Shown piece by piece: positions 47,227-59,095 of a stretch of DNA of 64,000 nt. The DNA lies in NCBI GenBank assembly GCA_030268105.1, contig BSDZ01000015.1:992001-1056000 (forward strand), given 5' to 3'. This stretch comes from Volvox africanus (taxonomy: Eukaryota > Chlorophyta > Chlorophyceae > Chlamydomonadales > Volvocaceae). The notes under the pieces are model-generated. The model was given only the letters and a program-made list of their open reading frames with translations. It did no database searches and was not told the DNA's origin. Within the stretch, counting starts at the first letter, position 1, and every line of letters begins with the position of its first letter. Both the position numbers and the translations under genes were made by a program.

Positions 47227-50200
47227 ATGACGGGAGGAATCGATTGGCAGAACGCCCTCAACTGCGCTCCCGGATGCAACTTCGTTTGTGTTCTGGAGTT
47301 TTCACCCCAGCATTACGATCTGATTTACATCCGCCGCGCTGCAGGTATATCCCAATTTGATCACATAGCCAGAGACCCTACGTACCTTCCCAACCACCGT
47401 TCAGATGCGACAATTTCCTTCGTTTCAGTTCTTTTATATTAATATAGTCGAAGTTAAAGCCTCCCCCATTTCCCCCTTACGCTCCACGTTGTAACTTTCC
47501 CGTTCAGTATTGAGTATCAACAAGAAGGATCCGATGGGCTTTGATTCCACAACATCTGCCAGCCTATACCGCGCATATCCTCTGATTGCGGTAGTGGACC
47601 AAGAGGCCATCAAGCAGGCCTTGTTACTGGGCGCCGTGGATACCGGGCTGGGCGGTATCGCCATCGCCGGCCGCCGTGGCACGGCCAAGTCCATCATGGC
47701 CCGTGGTCTTCACGCACTCCTGCCGCCCATTGAGGTGGTAGAGGGCAGCTTCTGCAACGCTGACCCTGAGGACCCGAGGTCATGGGAGGTGAGGTCCTGG
47801 ACGTTCGGGTTTAGGGTTTTCCAATCCAATTACCTTGCTTGTCCTTCTTTCCGTGTAACACGACCCATAGGCCGGCCTGAAGGAGAAGCTCGGGTCCAGC
47901 CCAGTCAACCCCAAGCTCCGGTCCGCCCCATTCGTCCAGATTCCTTTGGGCGTCACAGAGGACTGCCTGGTGGGCACCGTGGACATCGAGGCGTCTATGA
48001 AGGTACGGCAATGCTCCAACAAGAACTGCGAAACTAAACGGTGGTGTACGTCATCCTTAAGTAAGACGCTCATTGTGCCGATCTACTACTTAGTTTTGAT
48101 TGACATGTATGTACGACATGTATGTACGACATGTTTGTTCATTCTGGTTCTGGCCCTTATTAATTCAATGTCCTCTTAATTTGTTTTTTTATACCTCTCT
48201 CTCGTTTTCTCTCTTTCTTCACCTTTGAACTTCGTGCTGCTGGAATTGGTGCCTCCCAACATCCTGACACTCGTCTCAGTGTGCCAGTGCGAATCTTCCA
48301 CGGTCTTCCTTTTCCTCTCGCGCTTACAAAGGCCCACCAAACGTTCCCCGGCCCCACCCTCCTTACTTTCTCGCGCTGGTTCGCCCCCCTCGCTTTACAT
48401 TCCTTCAATTACTTACTCCCACTTGGCCCTTTATTCGAATGCAGGAGGGCCGCACGGTGTTCCAGCCGGGTCTATTGGCGGAGGCCCACCGCGGCATCTT
48501 GTACGTGGATGAGATCAACTTGCTGGACGACGGCATCGCCAACCTGCTGCTGTCCATTCTATCTGATGGAGTCAACGTAGTAGAGCGTGAGGGCATTTCA
48601 ATCAGCCACCCGTGAGTCCCTACTACCCTTGGATGTTATGTCAGGCAGGCTTCGCCTGTCCTCATCTCTTACCATGCAAAGCAGCTCCCACCTGCCGACC
48701 TAGCTCCTCTTCCTAGCTCCTCCTCCTAGCTCTTCCTCCTAGCTCCTCCTAGCTCCTCCTAGCTCCTCTTCCTAGCTCCTCCTAGCTCCTCCTCCTAGCT
48801 CCTCCTCCTAGCTCCTCCTCCTAGCTCCTCCTCCTAGCTCCTCCTCCTAGCTCCTCTTCCTAGCTCCTCCTAGCTCCTCCTCCTAGCTCCTCCTAGCTCC
48901 TCCTAGCTCCTCCTCCTAGCTCCTCCTCCTAGCTCCTCTTCCTAGCTCCTCCCTCTTGCGACAAAGCATGGCACCCGATATTATGTACGATTTACACGCG
49001 CATGTCGTGACATTCCTTGCACTTCTCCACGGGTATTGGCCAGCTGTCACTACCAACTACATGGTTCCACGTCATCCTTTGTTTAACAAGTGTGACATTG
49101 TCCTCGCGAACGCCCATCAACACCACCGTCATTTTGCTCCTCTACGGCAGTTGGCAGACACGGAGACAGAAATACCGTCCATTCGCTTAGCTCCTCCTCC
49201 CTCCAATCACTATCACCATCCTCATCACCACCACCAGCGCAGGACCGACCACCAAGGCTTCTCTCGGGCACTCCCCGCCCTAATTCCCCTTCCTCCCCTC
49301 CCCAAGTCCCTTCTTACGTGGACTGTTCGCCCCCCTCGCGTTCACACCCCGCCCCAGCTGCCGCCCCCTCCTGATCGCGACCTACAACCCCGAGGAGGGC
49401 GCCCTCCGCGAGCACCTGCTGGACCGCATCGCAATCACCCTGTCCGCAGATGTGCCGTCCACATTGGACGACCGCGTGAAGGCCATTGACGCGGCCATTC
49501 GCTTCCAGGATAAGCCGCAGGTAACGAGGGTGTGTGTATGGGAGGTGGCGGGTTGCGTGGAGGCTGCCTTTAACATGGCGTTAAAAATAGACTCCTCATC
49601 CACCTCGTTCGCTTTTATCTTCACTCTCCTTTCCCCCTTCACCCCTCAAACCCTCAAACCCTCACCCCTTCACCCTTTCACCCTCTCAACCCCTCAACCC
49701 CTCAACCCCAACCGGCTTTTTGCGGGTAAGGATGTACTTACGGAGACGGCCGGAGCGACGGACGCGATGCGCACAAGGGTAGGTAGCTGACCCATGGGTC
49801 AGTAGTCTGGTGGGCGTTTTTCTGCATTCACGTTCCTTCCCGTGGTCATGCATGCCACTGTCTTTAAGCGCAATCTGCTTAACCCTGTCTAATGCAACTT
49901 ACCCTACTCAACTGAAGCTAGTTTTCATTTTTGTCTGTGCGTCTGCAGATCGGTCTGACCGTCTGCCTGTCCATATGCGTTTGCTTGTCTGTCTGCTTAT
50001 GAGTATCTGCCATTGATCCTCTGCATATGCGCTGTCGTACATTATTTAGTATACCATCTACCTTACATCCAGATGGTATACTTTCCCTGTACTAAAAGAA
50101 AATATTAGTTCTTTGAGCCTTAACTTGCGACTGCTGCTGCGGCTGGTGCTGCAGGTGATCCTGGCGCGGGAGTGCTTAAAACATGTGGTCATTACAACCA

Positions 50201-53200
50201 AACAGGTCGGGATAGGGCCCATAAGCATCGGGATTAACTTATCCGGTTTTTTTACCTAACGAACCCTGAATTTTCAAGCAGAAACGTTGATGACCATCCA
50301 CTCGTCGTACACAAATACACATCGTACACAAATTTGAACGCACACACGTACACACACGTACACTAGAACCCAGTACGTAAAGAACGGGAAATTATCCTGA
50401 TGCTTGCAACCTCAGGCCTTGGGAATTGAAAAGTGCGGGAAGGGAGATGCCCTAGAAATCTGCCAGCGCAAAGGAAGCATGTGTACGGCGCATGTCGTAT
50501 TTCTCGTAGGTCTCGTACTTAGTGGAGGAGGCTCGCCGTGGCGTTGTCCAAGGTCACCGGGCAGACATCTTCGCGGCACAGGTGTGAGAGGTGCCGCACT
50601 CCATTTTCACAACTCAAATGTTTAGTCCAGACACAACGCACTGACTCTTGCCGTTATATTCTGCAGCGCTCTCAAGCTTTTGGGAACATTTTTACCTTAC
50701 CCTCCTTCCCAGGTGCTTTGTTCATTGACGCATCCGCCGTCTACTAATCATCCGTCATTTGCCCTTCCACTCGTCACCGCTGCATTCCTTTGCCGCACAC
50801 GCTTATATGATATGATATGACACAGGCCGGGGCTCCATCAGTAAGGTTGGGCTCAGATTTGTGACGCCCGTCCACAACCCGTTCCACTCTATTCATTGAC
50901 TTTCAATGCGTGCGTGCATACTCATATTTCCCTGCCCCGCCCACAGGTGGCCAAGGCATGCGCCGCACTTGAGGGTCGTGAGCGCGTCAACAAGGACGAC
51001 CTCCGCCAGGCGGTGCAGCTAGTCATCCTGCCCCGGGCCACCATCCTGGATCAACCGCCGCAGGACGAGCAGCCGCCGCCACCACCACCGCCGCCACCGC
51101 CGCCGCAGTCGACACAACCGGCCCCCGCACAGGTGCTCTGATAAAGACCAGGCAATACAGCCTTCGGTTCGGAAATTATATTTGTCGTGGTGGAGTTAGC
51201 GGGGCTCCTGATCAGGATATTACAGAGGTTCCTAATCAGGTAATCAGACTGCTATGGATGCCGCAACGTTTGGTTCCCTTAAAGAGAGTCAGAATGTTGT
51301 CGGGCTGTGTCGTCCTTTTCCACGATGCAACCCCCCTCTCCAGGGTAACCCGGCAGGGAAGGAGGAGGAGAAAGAGGAGGAGAGCGAAGAGGAAGGCGAG
51401 GAGGAGGAGGGGGAAGAGGAGGGGGAGAAAAACCAGGAGGAGCCAGTGGAGGTACGGAAATGGGGAAATGGGGTCTTGCATCTGCATGACCCAAGGGGGT
51501 GGGGAAAGGGTACGGGGCCGCCGCCGTGTAGCCGTACTTTTGAACTGTGATTTGCATTCCCCCGCAATGAAACCATACACCAAACCAAACGCAAACTAAC
51601 AACTCCTAGGTACTTTCCCTTTTGGGAACATTTTCCTCCAACTGAACCCGACAGGTGCCTCCAGAGTTTCTTATCGAGGCGGAGGGCGTCGTACTGGATC
51701 CTGCCGTACTCGACTTCGCCCGACGCCAGCTGCGTTCCCAAGGCCGCAGCGGAAGGGCCAAGACCGTGATTTATTCGGAGGACAGGGGAAGGTACGAGAT
51801 GCAGTGTATGATTTACTTATTGTCGATACAATGCAGTAGCCGTCGTACCCTATCCTTCTTTCCTTTCCTCGTCAAATTTATAGCACCAAGAACGTACGGT
51901 CTCACGGATTTCATAGCTAATAAGTCCTGCAAACAAGTGAGTGAAAGCATTAACTGTCCAATGATGACACCAAGTGTTCATTCATAATGAGAGAATGGGC
52001 TCCTGCGCAGATGCCTCATATTGCGCCGTACCCCGTATCCACGCCGTGGCCTTCATCTTTGGACTACGGCAGGTACGTCAAGGCTATGTTCCCGAAGCGC
52101 GGCAAGATCAAGCGCCTGGCGGTGGACGCCACCCTGCGCGCCGCAGCGCCGTATCAGAAGGTGAAGACATGAAACATGACTCATCGTCACGTAAAACGGT
52201 ACGGCTTATGGAGGCAGTGGTGGGCCGCCGGTGCGTTCACTTCGTATATTTTAGATCAAGCTTCACACTGACCCACCGGCCTACCGGCCCACCGGCCCAC
52301 TGGCGCACTGACCCAGCGGCCCACAAACCGTTCACTGAGGCCCCCAAACCGATTCCCTCCAGCCAGCCGTCGTCCCCCACAGTCGCGGCAAGTCAATCAT
52401 TCTTTATAGTAGCGTGTCTGCAGCAGTATCAGGTCTCGTGTGTTTGTCTCCCTCCCCCCTTTTCAACCCCCCTCCGCCCCGAGTGCTCATCTGAAGATCC
52501 GTCGGAAGGTCTACACCGCCCGAGGCCAGCCGCCCCGCAAGGTCTATATTGAGGATTCAGATCTAAGGGTTAAGAAGTTGGCGAGGAAGGTGCGTTCGGC
52601 TACCACAACCTACGTGGTTGCCTACTTCTGTAAAGCCGCAAACAACAGTGCACCTGCCTGGTACGCCAGTGAGTGGTTGGAAGGAGGGCTTCCTGTACCT
52701 GACCTTGGTCGCCTAGCCAGCAGTAGCACATGCCTCATGCATGTGCATGCATCACCTCTGCGGCACATGCAATCGACTGAAGCAGTAGGACAATGACACA
52801 ATGAACTTCATGCCGACCTTGGGAAGCCAGCTATTGCGCCAGTGTTCCTGTTCAGGAAGTTGCTAGCACGTATTAGCACGCTAATACATGCTAGCAACTG
52901 AAGTAGCAAAGTGCCAGAAATAGCAGGGTGTGCTGTGTCTCCAATATGACGAAAGTCCGGAGGAAAAAGTCCGGAGGACCTCAGGTGCGGTGACGCACCT
53001 GACTGTGGAGCGCTTTGTGTATCGGTTGACGTGTACCTAAATATCCTGAAGTCACGGTGGGAACATATCGGTATATAAAATGCATCTTCCGCATCCAAGC
53101 ATTTTCCACATCCAGATGCGGTTTAGGGGGCCTCAAACATATAACTGCAGAGACCTGGGTTATTTGTAGAATAAATTAGCTGATGCTGACGGTACTTATA

Positions 53201-54894
53201 GTGATAATACAGGGGGTTTTGTTGTTAATATTAAGCAGACTCTATGCATCAGAACTAATGGCAATGACATGAACGACTCCTATAATATGAGCGCATATAT
53301 CAACATTAAGAAAGTCGGACAAATTATATTTCGACATAACAAGTTACCTCTACGAAGGTCTTTGAGCGAAATGCGCAATAGCCTTATTAGGCTTAGCAAA
53401 TTTATGAGTATTGTCTTCCTTTTTTAATGTGATGCATAATTCCCTATATTTTCCTGATTAAAATATAACGTTCAGTTAAGTAAGCTCAGTTAGATTATCA
53501 GTTTTTTAAAGTTCTATTGTTCTTTATTCTTCTTTTTGTCTGCAACATCCATATTGTTAAATATGCACAAATAAGCTAGAATTCTATAAACAATACCAGA
53601 ATGCACATACTTTGAAGTGAGTTGAATTCAGAAGCAAGCATTTTCCTTATTCCCTATTCCCTATTCCCTATTCCCAATTTTAGTATCTTTTGCTGCCAAA
53701 TTAACAAGGGTTTGTTCATTCTGGAAAAAACGTAAAATACTATAAAGCTTTAAATTAACTTGGTACAAAATCTCTTGGATAGAATGGTTTCAGCTCTATA
53801 AAATGCCATCTGAATACATCTCTAGATGCGGTTTGGACAGTATCTAGATGCCGCTGCAAGCTAGATGTCGGTCAGGTACCAGGTGCGTTTCTAAATGCGA
53901 GATGCGGCGAGTATGTGATGCGCTCCTCGCAGTCCAGGGTGGATGTTCAGCCAAAAGATGAATGGCGTTCTGACGCCCAAATGTGCGTACTTTCGTTCTA
54001 TGTCTTCACCAGGCTGGCGGCCTCGTCATCTTCGTGGTGGATGCGAGCGGCTCAATGGCCCTGAACCGCATGAGCGCTGCTAAGGGCGCCTGCCTGCGCT
54101 TGCTGGCCGAGTCGTATAAGTCACGTGACCAGGTATGTTGGACGGTACATGGAAGGTACATGGAAGGGGAAGTCTTTGTGCTGTATGGAGATCGAAGTGT
54201 TCTGGGTTTTCGAGATCTCTCCGCCAGGCGGCGGATCGTGATTCGCCTGGCGGAAAAAACGCACCTCGCAAAGTTGAACACATTGATCAATCTCAATACC
54301 TTCTATAATAAGTAGTAATAATAAGAGTTCCGCGTTAAAGACCTGAAAAAATATTCCAAGATCTTTCTTAAACCTGACTTGCGACCGCAGATCTGCCTGG
54401 TGACCGTGTTCGGAGATAAGGCCCAAGTGCTGCTTCCACCTTCTAAATCCACAACGCTCGCACGGCACCGCTTAGAAAGCCTACCCTGCGGTGGTGGCAC
54501 GCCGCTGGCCCACGGCTTGTCAGTTGCCGTGCGTACGGGCATTACGGCAATTAAATCTCGCCAAGTTGGTCACGTCATGATGGTTCTGATCACCGACGGG
54601 CGCGCCAACGTGAGTCTGGCCAAGTCCAACGAGGACCCCGAGGCCCTCAAACCCGATGCGCCCAAGCCGTCAGCAGACCAGCTCAAGGACGAGGTGCGCG
54701 ACATGGCTAAGAAGGCTGCGGCAGCGGGGATCAACGTGCTGGTCATTGACACGGAGAACAAGTTTGTGAGCACGGGGTTCGCGGAAGAGATCTCCAAGGC
54801 GGCACAGGGCAAGTACTACTACCTGCCCAACGCGTCAGATGCAGCCATTGCAGCCGCCGCGAGCACAGCCATGGCGGCAGCGAAGGCACTGTGA
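47227..54894 (+). CDS. Magnesium chelatase subunit D (ChlD), copy 2
   Basis: A second ChlD paralogue. Exons from 2 on are secure: 47508-47788, 47871-48002, 48445-48611, 49358-49520, 49731-49778, 50155-50205, 50510-50581, 50947-51132, 51344-51451, 51655-51791, 52073-52160, 52497-52589, 54013-54132, 54391-54894, all in phase. Exon 1 is uncertain: 47227-47344 has the right phase and an AG/GTATAT donor, but its sequence ([17 protein letters not shown]...) does not look like a plastid transit peptide. With it the product has 755 residues. [23 protein letters not shown] and ITDGRAN are intact. Differences from copy 1 include VVGQ to VVDQ, TEDR to TEDC, divergent exons 6, 7, 8, 10 and 12, a longer Pro/acidic linker, and an extra intron (51792-52072). 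No stop or frameshift is seen, so it is probably expressed; plastid import is open. Confidence 0.85.
48700..48955. repeat. CCTAGCTCCTC minisatellite in intron 4 of CHLD copy 2
   Basis: About 250 bp of alternating CCTAGCTCCTC, CCTCCTAGCT and CTTCCTAGCT units. Absent from the same intron of copy 1. Confidence 0.95.
52850..53800. other. Palindrome- and AT-rich island in intron 12 of CHLD copy 2
   Basis: The 1.4-kb intron (52590-54012) contains a near-perfect hairpin of 19-bp arms (52859-52877 with 52880-52898, one mismatch, two-base loop), a CAGGTGCG/CGCACCTG inverted repeat near 52981-53001, then about 600 bp of very AT-rich DNA (53150-53800) with TATTCCC tandem units near 53650. Composition is unlike the gene around it. 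Volvocine organelle genomes are known for such short palindromes, so organelle-derived DNA is possible. Confidence 0.45.
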
Positions 54895-56883
54895 GTGGAA
54901 GGTGGCGCACTGGCCGGCGGAGACCAAGCAATCGGCTACCGTGCTAAGGGACCGGGGTGCTGGAGAACTGTCATTCGCCAAATATCGCGGCTCAGAACAA
55001 ATGGACGTTTAAGTTCAAATGCGTGAAAAGTCGCAGGTGCAGCGATACAACACCTTGTCAAGATCGGCACTGGATAACGGTACTGGAAAAGGGTAACGAG
55101 GTCGAGAGCTAAGGGGGTGACCGGGGATGTGATCCCTGGGGATGACAACATTCAATTTTACAAGGTGTCACCCTTATCCCTTAATATTATTACTCTTGGG
55201 CGGTGGTCAGTCGGAAATTTATTGGGAGAAAGCTGGTGCTTTCTCCTAATAACGAGAAGATAACAACGGGACCATAAACCAAGATGGTCATTTGCCCCGC
55301 AGGTAAGTGGGACTGCTTATTCTATCCCAGGTACACCAAGTGCTTTTTCCAATTATGTATTACAGCGTATAAAGTCCCGGCATTCTGTATGGCATGTACA
55401 ACACCAAGGTTTCCGTACGTCGTTCACTAACATCGTGCTGATGTGGAGGAACCTGGTTAATGCGGTGGTGGAATTTGCATTTGCATGGGCACAAGTGGAC
55501 ACACGAAAACTGCATGTTTTTGCAGCTTGGCATATGCTGTGCTGTATTTTATATTTGCAGATTCGCTTACTATCCCGGCCATCATCTTTATGATGAAGGT
55601 GGTTCTAGGAGGGTGTGCATGTTTCAGGCAAAGGGAGTCCTGTCATAGGATGCGGAATGAAGGTGTGTAGACACGGTCGTGTCGCAGTATCTGGCCATAT
55701 GCTATTTCAGGCAACGTATGCCTGGTGACTAACAATTCTTCACGCCTCCTGATGTACATATACTTGGACATACCACCTCCCCCATTATGCACGTTGTGCC
55801 CCGACATCTGACGAGTTGGGAGCACGCCACCATCGATTAGCGTTCACAGCTGGAGCAGAAGTATGCGTGGGTTCACAGGATACGCATGCACATATACATA
55901 ATCGGCGGTTGCAGAATCACGTAACTGGACTATAACCGCTGAAGATGCGTCACACGGAGTGTGATGATCTCCCGAAGCGCAGACGAAGCTGCAAAGCGGC
56001 AGAAAACCAAGACGGGCTTGACTCCTGCAGTATTCCTCAGCACATTTGTTGCTGCAAGCCCAACAAGTGCATCTACAGAAAAGACATGTATGAGATGTAG
56101 ATGCTGCGACAAGCGTGGTGGACCCAATCACGCAACGCGACTCTAGAATCTTGGTGCACGACAGGCCGGTAAGCAACCCGTACGGTATGGGACTTGAAAG
56201 ATGGATAAGAGTTTGGTACCCCTGCAAATTGTGTGATTACGTTACAATCCATCCAAACAACATAGCGCTGGTTGTCATCTGTTGCCTCTGGAGAAACATA
56301 AATTTGATGTTGTTACTACAGCCATGGACGTTTCAGCTACATAATGAATGCCTCTCATTCGCGTCGCAGGCTGCAACACGTTTTCCTTAAACCCTAGGGT
56401 TACTTAGGGAGTTGGGAGTTAGGGAGTTGGGTTCTGGGCTGAGTGGTGCACTTCAAGATCTCATTTTCATTATAACGATACCTTGTTTCATGTCTCTCCC
56501 ACAAAAACAGTGCCTGGGAGACACCGTTTAATAAGGCGAACAGCTTAAGCCATCCACAAAATGTATGGCACAACAACACTAATGCGATGATTCTCGCGTC
56601 GAAATATCCCACAGCATGTACCATGTACCCATGGTTTGTATCTTCGCATCTACCACCCAACCGTCGATCATGGACACTATGGAGAGCTTTTGCTGCGCTG
56701 CTCCTGTAATCCACCGTGCTTTAAGAAATGCCCAACAAGCTTCAGTCTCAGCCCTCCATCAGGTCAAGTGCCGCATTCAAGATCCTAGCTAAGCTGAACC
56801 CTGGCCTCCAACTACACAATAGCTGCCCGGCGCGGGATTTAAATTGCAGGCAGCCACAGGCACTTCAGGCTCACTCAGCATGC
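54895..56883. other. Intergenic, no gene recognised
   Basis: Between CHLD copy 2 and the porin gene. It contains an imperfect hairpin of 15-bp arms at about 55218-55251 (TTATTGGGAGAAAGC) and no convincing coding region. It should include the 3' UTRs of both convergent genes. Confidence 0.5.
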
Positions 56884-58079
56884 TTACGCAAGGTCCACAG
56901 CGAAACCGTACTTTACTGGTTTGCTCAAATCCGTTGCCTGAAGCTGCAGCGAGCCCGCAACTTTTTCACCAGACGCCAGCTTAGTTTCGTAAAGCGCTGA
57001 CAGCAGACCGGAACCATCGACCTTGAACTTGGTCAGCGCACCGTTGGACAGCTTGCGTGCGTAGGCAAGAGCAAAAGCGGTATCGGTCGAAGACAGCTTG
57101 CGCGTGATCTCGGTGCCGACGGTGCTAGTAGCAGTAAGGTTGTGTGCATACGACAGCTTGAGGGTCTTCCCCTGGTCAGCGAGCACCGCCGCCACCTGGA
57201 AATCGGGAGCATGGTAACCTGGCAGGAAACGGAATTAGGGGTAGGGGTTCGGGAGCAAGGCTCAGCAAAAGCGGTTAGCGCTTCCTGATCAAGTCGTGTT
57301 ACGTTCATCAAAACTGGCAAATGTTCCCTTTCTTGCCGGAGCGCGGCACAGCAGAAACGTTTCGGATAAAAACAACGTCGACAGCGATGTATGTGCGACG
57401 CCCAACCAAGCGGTGCATATGTTATGCTTTAAATATCTCAGGCTTTGCAGCCAGCCCACTAAAACAAGTCATTACAAACTCCGCGGTGGATGAAACGTCA
57501 CTGCAGAACTAACACGTGCAGGCCTGCGTGCAAGTCGAGTCCAAATACTGACAGCCTTCCGAGTGCATGCACAGACAACTTACCCAAGGCAAAGTTGTAC
57601 TTCGTGAGAGCCGACTTGGCAGTGTCGTAGCTCGTCTCGGCGCCCAAGACGACTGATTGGTAGCCAGTCGAGGCCGCCAGGTCGACGACAGGTGTTGCAT
57701 TCAAGCCAAATGTGCCCTTGAGAGCTAGGTATGGCATACTATAGTCAATGGTAAGCTTGGCCGTGGAAGGGTCCGGCACGACGGCTGATGTGGAAATCTT
57801 CACGCCCGGCGCAACTTCGTTAGCAGAAGCTGATACCGTTACTTTCCCCGCTGGGTCCGATGCAACATCCAGGGAATACTTTTTCGTTGAATACGCTGCC
57901 TTGAGCGCTGCTTCAACCTTGTCGGCCTTTTGCGTCGCAGACACAGTGAGGACCACGCCCGAACTAGTTGAGCTGCTCACGGAGAGCTTTGGGTCAAATT
58001 GGAAAGTGCCGGTGGCCTTGTCGCCGCCCAGCAGGCCCTTAGCGGCCTTTCCTATATCAGCAAACGCCACGACCGGCAT
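56884..58079 (-). CDS. Voltage-dependent anion channel (mitochondrial porin)
   Basis: Forms the beta-barrel pore for ATP, ADP and other metabolites in the outer mitochondrial membrane. Two minus-strand exons, 58079-57584 and 57218-56884, join in phase 1 (FALG/YHAPDF) to give 276 residues, a normal length for the family. The start MPVVAFADIGKAAKGLLGG has the amphipathic N-terminal helix followed by the alternating beta-strand pattern (TGTFQFDPKLSVSSS, KYSLDVASDPAGKVTVSAS, VKYGFAVDLA at the end). The upstream in-frame Met (58163) was rejected because the family begins close to this helix. The 365-bp intron has a GTAAGT donor. It is convergent with CHLD copy 2. No defects are seen. Confidence 0.9.
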
Positions 58080-59095
58080 GGTAGATCTCCCGACACTATA
58101 TGGCCAAGCAAGTTTCGGCAACAACTGCCGCAGCGAATATGGTAGGACGTATAATGATAACAAGATATGTCATATAGCTTATAGTTGTTGCTGACGAGTA
58201 CAACTGGTCCGTGCCTTACATCTCATGGCCAGCACGGCGATGTCGGATGCGCTTTTTCCGGGTTCCAAGGTATGGTACTTAAAACATCCCTTAATCACAA
58301 ACTTGTAACTTTTTACAAAACTTCTTCTTCAAATGCTTTCCATGTGGTCATAAGTTAACTTCTCTGTTCGAGCCGACGGCGAATTCGGGCATTGTGAAGT
58401 TTGGGATCCCTGCACAAGAGCTGTCTTAAGAATTCACTGTGTATTTGTTCCCGCCTATAAATCTTTGCTGCCTTCCTTGGGTGCGCTGGGGGCCTCTTAT
58501 GGGCTGGGTCCTGGGTTACCAGTGGTTAGCCCGGTCACCTCAGCATCCTCCTTTCTGCAGAAGGGTAACCATGGGCAACTGAACGTGTCCATCTTTTCGC
58601 ACGTCGCGGTCTTCGCGGCCAACTCGCGGCTTATCAGACCGTGCACTTCACGTAACTACTGTCACCCGCAAGACCATACTAGTTACACACGGACATACCC
58701 GCTTCACAATTTCAATGCGTGGGAATGCGCTTCCTGTGATTACGAAAGGCAAATGCTGGCAGACAGGTGAAGCTGCTTGTGGGGCAGACCCCCTTGCACT
58801 AATAGCAGTGTCCCTACGTCCAGCTGAGCGAATTGTTGCTGCTGATGGCTCCGAAAGAAGATGGGGGTATCCTGCATAGTCGTGACCTGATTGAGTTGGC
58901 CCGCATGGATTTGTTTGGAACGGATTGGTCTACCCACTGTTACTATCACCACAACAGGATTCCTGTTGCGCAGCACTGTTATAGTGTTGCCAGCAGAAGA
59001 ACCAACAAGTCCCGAAGGATGAACCATTGGGGGATTTTACGAACAAGCCGCAGGAATGGGTACGGCATGCATTTATGTACATGATATGAGGTATT
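58080..59095. other. Upstream region of the porin gene, no gene recognised
   Basis: Presumably holds the porin promoter near 58100-58400. No supported open frame and no repeat of note. Confidence 0.45.
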
